The translations under genes were made by a program, and so were the position numbers. Shown here in pieces: positions 56,907 through 64,000 of a stretch of DNA of 64,000 bases. Each line of letters opens with the position of its first letter. The first letter of the stretch is position 1. The notes below the pieces were generated by a model. It was given only the letters and a program-made list of their open reading frames with translations. It did no database searches and had not been told where the DNA came from. Source of the stretch: Pseudomonas lundensis (GTDB lineage Bacteria > Pseudomonadota > Gammaproteobacteria > Pseudomonadales > Pseudomonadaceae); the NCBI RefSeq assembly GCF_001042985.1, contig NZ_JYKY01000003.1:217758-281757 (forward strand), given 5' to 3'.

Positions 56907-59900
56907 ATGGACGTAACACGTGGGCAACTCCTGCCTGTAGGAACGCTGCCGTTTAAAAAACGGGTCATGTCATTGGCATTGGGCATGGCATCAGTGGGCA
57001 TGTTCGGACAATTGCACGCTGCTCCTTATGTAGAGGCCGGACGGGCAGGGCAGCCCGATAGCTGGCGCAGCCCGGAGTTCAAGGCGGACTGGGGCTTGGG
57101 CGCGATCAATGCGCAAGATGCCTACGCCGCGGGGTACAGCGGCAAGGGCGTCAAACTCGGGATCTTCGATCAGCCGGTCTACGCGCAGCACCCTGAGTTC
57201 AACAGCCCGAACAAAGTCATCACCCTGACCACCTCCGGCATTCGCGAATACGCCGACCCGTACATTCCGGTCAAAGCCGGTGACGCGTTCATCTACGACG
57301 GCAGCCCGTCGGCCGGGTCGGACGGCAAATTGGGCTCCCACGGCACCCACGTCGGCGGCATTGCAGGGGGCAACCGCGATGGCGGCCCGATGCACGGCGT
57401 GGCCTATGACGCGCAGATCATCATGGCCGACAACGGCGACCCCGGCCCGGAAGACGGCATTATTCGTGGCAATGACGGCGCGGTTTACAAAGCCGGTTGG
57501 GATGCGCTGGCCGCCAGCGGGGCGCGGATCATCAACAACAGTTGGGGCATTGGTATCACCGACACGTTTCGCCTGGGCGGACGCGACCCGGCTTACCCGC
57601 ACTTCACCGTGGACGACGCGCAGAAGCAGTTCGATCAGATTGTGCCGCTGCTCGACACCAAGGCGGGTGGCGCTTACAGCGGCGCCATCGAATCGGCGCG
57701 CAGTGGCATCGTGACCATTTTCGCCGCCGGTAATGACTACAACCTCAACAACCCGGACGCCATTGCAGGGCTGGCGCATTTCGTCCCGGACATCGCCCCC
57801 AACTGGATCACGGTTGCCAGCTTGCAGCAAAACCCTGACACCACCAGCGCCATCCCTTACACCCTGAGTACGTTCTCATCCCGGTGCGGGTATGCGGCCA
57901 GTTTCTGCGTGTCCGCACCGGGCACCGGGATCTACAGCGCCGTGATCGGTGGCACCACGCTGGACAACATGACGGTCGGTTACGGCAATAAAAGCGGCAC
58001 CTCAATGGCCGCCCCCCATGTGGCGGGCAGTGCAGCCATCTTGATGGAGCGCTTCCCGTACATGACCGGGGCACAGGTGGCAGGCGTGCTTAAGTCCACG
58101 GCAACCGACCTGGGCGCGGCGGGTGTAGACGAGCTGTATGGCTGGGGCATGATCAATCTGCATAAAGCCATCGACGGCCCCGGCATGTTCATCGCCGATG
58201 CCGATATCCCACAAGCCCTGCGCGTAGCAGGCTCGTACGGCGACGGCCAGTTTGTGGCAGACCTGCCGGGCGTGGGTGCGCTGATAGATGCCGGAAAACC
58301 CACGGAGCGACGCTGCACGGATGCCAGCTGCGGTTTGGATGTCTGGCGTAACGACATCGGCGGCCACGGCGGGCTGACCAAACAAGGCATCGGTACGTTG
58401 GTGCTGACTGGCGCCAATACTTACAGTGGGCCAACGGCGATCAATCAGGGCCTGCTGGCGGTGAATGGCTCGCTCAGCTCCGCCGTCACGGTGAACCAGA
58501 ACGGCGTTCTGGGTGGCAGCGGCCAGGTCGGCGCACTGACTGCCAACGCGGGCGGTACGGTGGCGCCGGGCAACTCGATCGGCACGCTTAATGTGGCGGG
58601 TAACGTGACGTTCGAGCCGGGCGCCATCTACGCCGTTGAGTTATCCCCAACCCAAAGCGACCGAATTGTGGCGGACGGTAAAGCCACATTGAAGGGCGGC
58701 ACAGTGACCCTGGCACTGGAAAACAATCCTGCGCTGTTGAGTCGCCAGCAAGCCGGCAGCTTGTTGGGCCAACAGTTCAGCATTCTCCAGGCCGCGGGCG
58801 GGGTAGAGGGGCGATTCGCCAGCGTCTTGCCCAACTACCTGTTCATCGGCGGGCAGCTGGATTATTCAGCCACGGCGGTGCAATTGGGCATCGAGCGCAC
58901 GGCTGCATCATTCGCCAGTGTCGCGCTAACCCCTAACCAACGAGCCGTGGCCGCCGCAGCGGAAGGGCTAAGCGCTGGTAATGCGGTGTATGAAGGGATT
59001 TTGCTGTCCCCTTCGGTGACCAGTGCGCGTCAGGCGTATCAGCAATTGAGTGGTGAAATTCACCCTGCCATTGCCACCCAACTGATTAACGACAGTCGCC
59101 ACGTACGCGACGCCGTGGGTGATCGTTTGCGCCAGCATGACCTGTACACCGCCGGTTCAGAGGCGGCTGGCCAGAACTTTGTCTGGGTCAAGGCCCTCGG
59201 TGCGTGGGGTAAAACCGATGCCGGCTCATCCAACGCGCAGTACACCACCTCGTTGGGCGGCATGCTGATCGGCGCGGACGGGCTTATCACCGAGGCCACC
59301 CGCGTCGGCCTGTTCACCGGTTACAGCCACAGCGGCCTGAACATGGGAGACGGCACGCACGCCAACGCGTCGACCGACAGCTACCACCTCGGCGCCTACG
59401 TAGGGCATGAAATCGATGCCCTGCGCCTGAGTGCGGGTGGCGCTTATAGCTGGAACCGGACCGACGTGAAACGTGATGTGCAATTTGCCGACATCGATGC
59501 CAAACAAAAAACCAAACGCGATGCTGGCACTGCGCAGGTCTTCACCGAAGCCGCCTACCGTATCCAACTCCCGTCGCTGGCGCTGGAGCCTTTCGCTAAC
59601 CTGGCGTATGTACACGTGAGCAGCGACAGCTTCCATGAAAAGGGCGGGGCCGCAGCACTCAAAGGACGCCGCGATAATCGCGAAGCCGTGTTATCGACCC
59701 TCGGCCTGCGGGCTGCCAAAACCTTCACCTTAAACAGTGACCAAAAAATGGACGTGGCGGGCAGCCTGGGTTGGCAACACAACTTGAATGCTGTGGGCTC
59801 GGATGAGGACTTGAGCTTCGTGGCGGGCAGCACGCCCTTCAGCGTTCACAGTGTTTCATTGGCCCGCGATGCAGCGGTGGTAGGTGCTCAAGTGGGCGTG

Positions 59901-60002
59901 GCACTGGGTAAAGACACGCGCCTGGAACTGGATTACAACGGGCAGTTGAGCAACAAGGACAAGACGCACGGGGTAGGGTTGAACCTGAGCTGGCAGTTCT
60001 GA
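56907..60002 (+). CDS. pspB: Subtilisin-type autotransporter serine protease (PspB-like)
   Basis: A 1031-residue paralogue of the preceding protease, 73 bases downstream. The signal region is long, with basic residues at 18-19 before the hydrophobic core and a cut near HAA-PY. The triad is Asp88 (GIFDQPVY), His145 (GSHGTHVGG) and Ser366 (SGTSMAAPHVAG). The repeat LVLTGANTYSGPTAINQGLL and a C-terminal barrel ending in Phe follow. The two genes share a near-identical stretch coding for VELSPTQSD, pointing to tandem duplication or gene conversion. The protease domains differ more than the barrels, so the two may have different targets. Confidence 0.9.
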   Translation: MDVTRGQLLPVGTLPFKKRVMSLALGMASVGMFGQLHAAPYVEAGRAGQPDSWRSPEFKADWGLGAINAQDAYAAGYSGKGVKLGIFDQPVYAQHPEFNSPNKVITLTTSGIREYADPYIPVKAGDAFIYDGSPSAGSDGKLGSHGTHVGGIAGGNRDGGPMHGVAYDAQIIMADNGDPGPEDGIIRGNDGAVYKAGWDALAASGARIINNSWGIGITDTFRLGGRDPAYPHFTVDDAQKQFDQIVPLLDTKAGGAYSGAIESARSGIVTIFAAGNDYNLNNPDAIAGLAHFVPDIAPNWITVASLQQNPDTTSAIPYTLSTFSSRCGYAASFCVSAPGTGIYSAVIGGTTLDNMTVGYGNKSGTSMAAPHVAGSAAILMERFPYMTGAQVAGVLKSTATDLGAAGVDELYGWGMINLHKAIDGPGMFIADADIPQALRVAGSYGDGQFVADLPGVGALIDAGKPTERRCTDASCGLDVWRNDIGGHGGLTKQGIGTLVLTGANTYSGPTAINQGLLAVNGSLSSAVTVNQNGVLGGSGQVGALTANAGGTVAPGNSIGTLNVAGNVTFEPGAIYAVELSPTQSDRIVADGKATLKGGTVTLALENNPALLSRQQAGSLLGQQFSILQAAGGVEGRFASVLPNYLFIGGQLDYSATAVQLGIERTAASFASVALTPNQRAVAAAAEGLSAGNAVYEGILLSPSVTSARQAYQQLSGEIHPAIATQLINDSRHVRDAVGDRLRQHDLYTAGSEAAGQNFVWVKALGAWGKTDAGSSNAQYTTSLGGMLIGADGLITEATRVGLFTGYSHSGLNMGDGTHANASTDSYHLGAYVGHEIDALRLSAGGAYSWNRTDVKRDVQFADIDAKQKTKRDAGTAQVFTEAAYRIQLPSLALEPFANLAYVHVSSDSFHEKGGAAALKGRRDNREAVLSTLGLRAAKTFTLNSDQKMDVAGSLGWQHNLNAVGSDEDLSFVAGSTPFSVHSVSLARDAAVVGAQVGVALGKDTRLELDYNGQLSNKDKTHGVGLNLSWQF

Positions 60003-60024
60003 CGACCGCGCTTTCTGCGCGCAT

Positions 60025-60056
60025 AAAAAAAGGCCAACGCTCGCGTTGGCCTTTTT
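60025..60056. terminator. Terminator after pspB
   Basis: GGCCAACGC, two-base loop, GCGTTGGCC flanked by A7 and T5 runs. It ends the pspA-pspB unit and may act in both directions. Confidence 0.92.
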
Positions 60057-60060
60057 CGTG

Positions 60061-60701
60061 GTGCATTTACATCCGCTGTAGGTTCACAAAATAGGTGATA
60101 GGCCAGACCCCGTGAAATTGGAATCTTCGCCATTTTTTTTGTGAAATGAAGGGGTGCTTTTCACAGAAAAGCCGAGAAATCCCTACTCACCAATCACAAA
60201 AGTTGATTGGCCTGGAAAGGGCCGTTTACGACCGACGCGTGACTTTTCGGTAAGGGATGAGGAGTAGTCGCAGCGATCCTTTAGCTCCTAGTCTGGCGAC
60301 CTTGGGTTCAGAATCCGACTGGCAATGCCCGCCGTCACTACTTCAGAGGAACCAGCTTCCTCTGCTGCCAAAATTGCGGGGGCTCATGCTGGTACCCAGG
60401 CCCGACAAATGCGCAGTTGCAGCCCTCAATTGCAAGGCTATCCAAAGCGGCACGCGTGTCAATCAAGATCTGATGCATGACGATGGCCGGCCTCACGGAG
60501 GTGAAACCGGAGATTCAGAATGACTAAACCGACCCCGTAGACACCAACCTCCACGAAGGCCGCTATCGACCCAAAGCTGTCCTTCAAGAAAGGCAGCTAA
60601 CGGCGAGAAGCGGTCATTTTGTATCTACAGGTTTCGGGGCGATTCACTCGTCTGATGCTCAGGAGCACCAGGATGGGCGTCAAGGAGGTGGTCATCTTGA
60701 G
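60061..60701. other. Gene-free interval, right-hand accessory region begins
   Basis: About 640 bases of lower and uneven GC content. Short frames here (such as 60257-60523) lack a ribosome site and any recognisable domain. I see no RNA gene, attachment site or terminal repeat. The region could hold remnants of older insertions. Confidence 0.4.
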
Positions 60702-61151
60702 GTGGACTATGCTGACCAGTTGCTCTCAAATCTAATCGTGAGGTCCTCCATGGCAAACCCCAATCTGCTGGCTCTATTCAGAGATGAAGTCCTTCTGACC
60801 GGGCCTGAAAGCTCCCTACCTAGCAACCTATCTCAGTTCTGGCTTGAGGAGCTCCAGAATCATCTGGAGAGGTATTTCGACGGTTTGAACTCGGAGTCAG
60901 ATGCAGAAGAGAAGGATCTCGACATCTCCCTCCCACTCGCAGCGATCATCCACATCTTGTTCGCAAAAAATGGTGGGGAGGAGATATCCGAGAGCTCTGA
61001 AAAGCTGTACGAGTATTTCCAAGACTACCGGCTCGAACTGGCCCTTGAAGAGATCACGCGAAAGACTCATGTGGCTGCCGAGGCTGCAACCATTGAGACC
61101 ATCTTCACCAACCGAGACGTCCTGGTGGAGCAAAGCCCCCTTCTTCAATAG
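60702..61151 (+). CDS. Uncharacterised acidic helical protein
   Basis: A 149-residue protein with no recognised family. It is acidic and predicted mostly alpha-helical (QFWLEELQNHLERYF, then EEKDLDISLPLAAIIHILFA). No signal peptide or membrane helix. The start used is GTG 60702 with AAGGAGGTG 11 bases upstream; the ATG at 60750 is an alternative. It ends 12 bases before the next frame on the same strand, so the two form a likely operon. Its codon use is less GC-biased than the core genes. Confidence 0.6.
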   Translation: MDYADQLLSNLIVRSSMANPNLLALFRDEVLLTGPESSLPSNLSQFWLEELQNHLERYFDGLNSESDAEEKDLDISLPLAAIIHILFAKNGGEEISESSEKLYEYFQDYRLELALEEITRKTHVAAEAATIETIFTNRDVLVEQSPLLQ

Positions 61152-61232
61152 GTACCTCCACCGATGCCATCGCCGGCGGGCACGCTCCGAGGCATTGATG
61201 GAATGCATTTTGACGACTGCCGAGATCAGCGA

Positions 61233-62630
61233 ATGAAAGAAATTGCTGCGCCGATGTTCGATCTAATCGCTTTGTCGCTTCCACGAGGGTTGGGGTTTGG
61301 GGACAGCCCGCCAGTAGGGGCATGGCTTAGTGAGGACGGAATTTCTTGTGCCGCTCTAACCCGAAATATCAATTCCGGCAGCTTCGGAATTGTCACCTTG
61401 CGGCGTCGTGTCGATAGCGTGTGGGTGCTCCTCAGCCATGGTGAGTGCACCACTGGCGAGTCCGAAGCCCGCGCCTCAATCAGCCATTTTCTCTATACCC
61501 AAGCCCATCCGCTTCCACTCCCTTCAGGTGAACGACGACGTGCTCCTCTAAGCAGAATGGGTAAGCGCACACCAAGCGTGGTGTTCAAATCACTATTTGA
61601 TCCAAGCCGCCGTATTGGGGCGTGGGCGCTGAATCAACTGTATCTCGCACTGCCATCCCCAGACAGAAATTGGGTTCCCGATTGCCAGACTGAGAATTTT
61701 CACACCCGCCTCTGGGAAGCCCACCTATTAGCGATTTTTCGTGAACAGGGACTCTTGGTCACCCAGCCTAAAGAATCACCCGATTTTCACATCGAGAATA
61801 GGCTGGGAGATGAGGCCTGGGTTGAAGCAGTGACAGCCAACCCGGAAGAGCGGTATGAGCATTTTGGCGCCTCGCCGGTCCCCCCACCCGCTGACCGACA
61901 TGAGCGTTTCTTAGGAGCGGCTGCAGAAAGGTTTGCGAGGACCATCCAAAACAAATTGGACAAGCGTTACGAATCCCTACCGCACGTGGAGGGTAAGCCG
62001 CTCATTCTGGCCTTAGCCGATTTCCATGCGCCCAGTTCAATGCTGTGGAGCAGGGAGTCGCTCATCAGCTATCTCTATGGCTTTGCAGTTCACTCATCTG
62101 CGCATCGTGGTACGCACCTGATAACTGTGGAGGAAGAGACATCTCTGCTATCAGGGCGCCCCAACGGCCTATTTACGCTAATGGAAAATGCCCATCTTTC
62201 AGCGGTCATTTTCACCAATGCCTGCACAGTGCCAAAGCTCAGCCGAGTGCCGATCTCAGGTGGAGCTCATCTAGACGGGTACCGATACTTGCGGTTTGGT
62301 GAGTTTTTCGACCGTTCTCCGGGAGCATCACGAGGTATCCCATTTCTGTTGGATGTAGCGTCCAGCGACTACGGTCAGCTCTGGCCGCAATATGGCTACG
62401 AGCCGTGGTCTGCTGAAGTGGAGGTATTCCATAACCCTATGGCACTATACCCGGTGCCTAATGAGTTGATACCAGAAGTCACCCACTGGAGAGAAGTAAA
62501 CGGAAGAGTCGAGTGCGAATCTTTCTTTGATGTATCCATACTCCGATCCAGAACACTCGTCCTCAGTGCAAACGCTAAGGTTCCGTCACTCGATGAGTTG
62601 CTGACAGCAGCCAGTCCTCCAGAGCTCTGA
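61233..62630 (+). CDS. Uncharacterised protein with PD-(D/E)XK-like segment
   Basis: A 465-residue cytosolic protein I do not recognise. About one-third in, the stretch RLWEAHLLAIFREQGLLVTQ is followed by PDFHIEN and then WVEAVTANP. This E...PD...(D/E)x(K) layout is that of restriction-endonuclease-like folds, with the last Lys replaced (VEAV). Proteins with a PDF...VEA pattern are common but largely uncharacterised. The start is uncertain: ATG 61233 begins the better-looking region (KEIAAPMFDLIALSL), while the frame extends to ATG 61164, 12 bases after the upstream gene. With that gene it forms a candidate two-gene accessory system. Confidence 0.6.
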   Translation: MKEIAAPMFDLIALSLPRGLGFGDSPPVGAWLSEDGISCAALTRNINSGSFGIVTLRRRVDSVWVLLSHGECTTGESEARASISHFLYTQAHPLPLPSGERRRAPLSRMGKRTPSVVFKSLFDPSRRIGAWALNQLYLALPSPDRNWVPDCQTENFHTRLWEAHLLAIFREQGLLVTQPKESPDFHIENRLGDEAWVEAVTANPEERYEHFGASPVPPPADRHERFLGAAAERFARTIQNKLDKRYESLPHVEGKPLILALADFHAPSSMLWSRESLISYLYGFAVHSSAHRGTHLITVEEETSLLSGRPNGLFTLMENAHLSAVIFTNACTVPKLSRVPISGGAHLDGYRYLRFGEFFDRSPGASRGIPFLLDVASSDYGQLWPQYGYEPWSAEVEVFHNPMALYPVPNELIPEVTHWREVNGRVECESFFDVSILRSRTLVLSANAKVPSLDELLTAASPPEL

Positions 62631-62819
62631 CGGCGGCGGGGTGGCCGCATCGTTGCCACGCAGGTAGATGAGAATTTCTCAGCAAGCTACCCAGCCAGGG
62701 GAAGGACATGAGATCCCCTGCGCAATTCAGGACCGTTGAAGCGTCACCTCTCTTCGGGTAAAAGCATGACCGTCATACAACGCTACAACAGCGTCATACC
62801 CGAGAGCATAGGAAGAAAA

Positions 62820-63347
62820 ATGTCGATCCAAGGACTAAAACGATACTTTGGAAACAAGATTCACGCAGTGATAATGATGGCCCCGCTTAAGCGGGAAATG
62901 ATACGCCTCGGCATATGCACCCTTATGGCGATTATTCTGAATATCATCTTGTATACCGGCGTTGAAGTAGACGGCACCATCAAGCCGTGGGCAGAAACCC
63001 CGATAAAACTGTTTGCATCGTCGATGTTATTCGCCTTCATGATCAAGGCTTTTCTGCCAGTTCTCGGCTGGACGATACTGAAAGCAATGCTGTTGAGTGC
63101 GAACAATGCCTTCAGCGGCATACTGAGTTTTTTGGGCAATCAGTTCACAGGCGTCATGTACTGTACCGGAATTATTATGGGTTCTATCACGATTAAATTG
63201 TATATGGTTTCCGGGGTTTTAGACTCTGAGTTTGCTTATCTGTCCGCAATCGTATTTGCTTCCGGGGTTTTATATTTCTATGTGCTGCAATGCGCCATTC
63301 AAAAAACAATGAGTCCGGCCCTGCGTACACCAGCAGTACCGCGTTAA
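62820..63347 (+). CDS. Uncharacterised multi-pass membrane protein
   Basis: A 175-residue protein with about four to five hydrophobic segments: LGICTLMAIILNIILYTG, LFASSMLFAFMIKAFLPVLG, FTGVMYCTGIIMGSITIKL and AYLSAIVFASGVLYFYVL. There is a short basic N-terminus. Start 62820 has AGGAAG seven bases upstream; ATG 62766 or 62736 would extend it without a good site. It is AT-rich and stands alone between the unknown operon and a convergent hypothetical gene. I cannot assign a function; the membrane topology would suit a transport or immunity role. Confidence 0.5.
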   Translation: MSIQGLKRYFGNKIHAVIMMAPLKREMIRLGICTLMAIILNIILYTGVEVDGTIKPWAETPIKLFASSMLFAFMIKAFLPVLGWTILKAMLLSANNAFSGILSFLGNQFTGVMYCTGIIMGSITIKLYMVSGVLDSEFAYLSAIVFASGVLYFYVLQCAIQKTMSPALRTPAVPR

Positions 63348-63448
63348 ACCACTAGGCTGTGACTATTCATCTCTGGTGCTCAGTAGGCGCTCGCTCTGCT
63401 GAACCCTCACCCATACACAACCATTAATGGACTGGCCCGCCTTCGACT

Positions 63449-63772
63449 TTATGAAGAAGGCGAGCGAGCACGTGACTGATTGCGCATGTATTCCGAGATG
63501 AGACTTTCGAAATTGATGTCCGCCTCCTCAACGAGAATATTGACGTGACAGTACAGCTCTTCAGGACCTCTGAGATAATTGAAAATCCTTGATCTAACGA
63601 TGCCGCAAACCCCTTCTTTGACCGCCGTAGAGGGGAGGTTGATAACATCGCCAACGCACGGGATAAGAGCTAGGCCATGGTCGCTGTTGAAGACAATGTC
63701 AGCTGGACAGGCATCAATGCTGGCATCGGATTGTCCTTGCGAAACCTGCTGATAATCAATGCTATACCTCAT
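63449..63772 (-). CDS. Uncharacterised small protein
   Basis: A 107-residue soluble protein opening MRYSIDYQQVSQGQ, with a central VGDVINLPSTAV segment and EELYCHVNILVEEADINFES later, suggesting a small beta-rich fold. No known domain recognised. It is convergent with the membrane-protein gene and 100 bases from the insertion-sequence remnant. Confidence 0.5.
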   Translation of the reverse strand: MRYSIDYQQVSQGQSDASIDACPADIVFNSDHGLALIPCVGDVINLPSTAVKEGVCGIVRSRIFNYLRGPEELYCHVNILVEEADINFESLISEYMRNQSRARSPSS

Positions 63773-63873
63773 GTACAGCCTACCTCATTTGTTGAGTGAG
63801 GAATCAGCGCCGCGGATCGTAAACAGAAACCTCAAGTTCGCAAGCGACGGGAGCATGTAGCGGATTTTCGGTA

Positions 63874-64000
63874 CTAGGCTCTGTACGTAAAGTATTGTCG
63901 CAAGCACCGCATAGCGCAGGCCAATGAGACCATCGCCGCAAAACTTGTTGCGAGCTTGTCGAAGCGCGTCACGATGCGACGGTTCTCCTTCAGCCAGCCA
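63874..64000 (-). mobile_element. IS5-family transposase, C-terminal end, cut by window edge
   Basis: Reverse-strand translation of the last 127 bases gives WLKENRRIVTRFDKLATSF, then AMVSLACAMRCLRQYF and a TAG stop. This is the well-known C-terminus of IS5-family (IS427-like) DDE transposases. The rest of the element lies outside the window, so intactness is unknown. The sequence CTAGGCTCTGTACG at the stop may mark the end of the element, where such elements often have their terminal repeat beside a TA or CTAG target; this is inferred. Confidence 0.85.

Noticed and set aside
60257..60523. 88-codon plus-strand frame
   Set aside because: No ribosome site, no domain and mixed composition; more likely spacer or an old remnant.

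Overview
The window looks like a chromosomal segment of a fluorescent-lineage Pseudomonas. The core block from 32.8 to 49.1 kb (DOPA-dioxygenase-like, aroE, hemF, qor, tsaC, dprA, def, fmt, rsmB, trkA, TPR protein, lpxL, tag, glyQ, glyS, gmhB, plsC) has the gene order that Pseudomonas carries beside oriC. Perfect DnaA-box 9-mers occur well above chance. Most of the window is GC-rich; two stretches (about 31.1-32.8 kb and, more mildly, 60.1-64.0 kb) are richer in AT and look acquired.

Layout. 0-5.8 kb: a phospholipid pair (PlsC-type acyltransferase, CdsA-type cytidylyltransferase), then the yheV-like/prlC pair, a gamma-carbonic anhydrase homologue, a HAD phosphatase and an Mpo1-type membrane protein. 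5.8-21.7 kb: a sulfur-scavenging island. It holds an AtsR-AtsB-AtsC importer, the AtsK dioxygenase with its metal ligands at the expected residues, a Cys-type sulfatase/phosphonate-monoester-hydrolase homologue, a LysR regulator, a TonB-dependent receptor, a periplasmic arylsulfotransferase, a dedicated TonB-ExbB-ExbD set, an alpha/beta hydrolase, an aberrant sigma-54 activator and an orphan MetQ. Several promoter regions share a TTATTCC-type box that resembles CysB sites. 21.8-28.4 kb: an orphan RHS tail protein and a TriABC-like RND pump with two adaptor lipoproteins. 28.4-28.8 kb: a gene-free element with strong inverted repeats, probably a structured RNA or dispersed repeat. 28.8-30.8 kb: a BetT-type transporter.

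31.2-32.7 kb is the most striking accessory locus: a colicin M-type (lipid II-degrading) bacteriocin gene broken by one frameshift, followed by a four-helix membrane protein that is a good candidate for its immunity protein. 32.8-49.1 kb is the conserved oriC-proximal block; the LysM gene usually found between dprA and def is not visible. To the right of plsC the usual neighbour gyrB is absent. In its place are a GMC oxidoreductase/MFS transporter pair with a divergent LysR regulator, two tandem subtilisin-type autotransporters of the PspA/PspB kind, and a poorly characterised region with a two-gene unknown operon, two more hypothetical genes and the 3' end of an IS5-family transposase at the right edge.

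How it works together: the 5.8-21.7 kb island is a near-complete route for sulfate esters, with energised outer-membrane uptake, periplasmic sulfuryl transfer, ABC import, and oxygenolytic or hydrolytic sulfate release in the cytoplasm. The colicin M locus is the best candidate for a notable system. The unknown 60.7-63.8 kb cluster is the best candidate for something undescribed.
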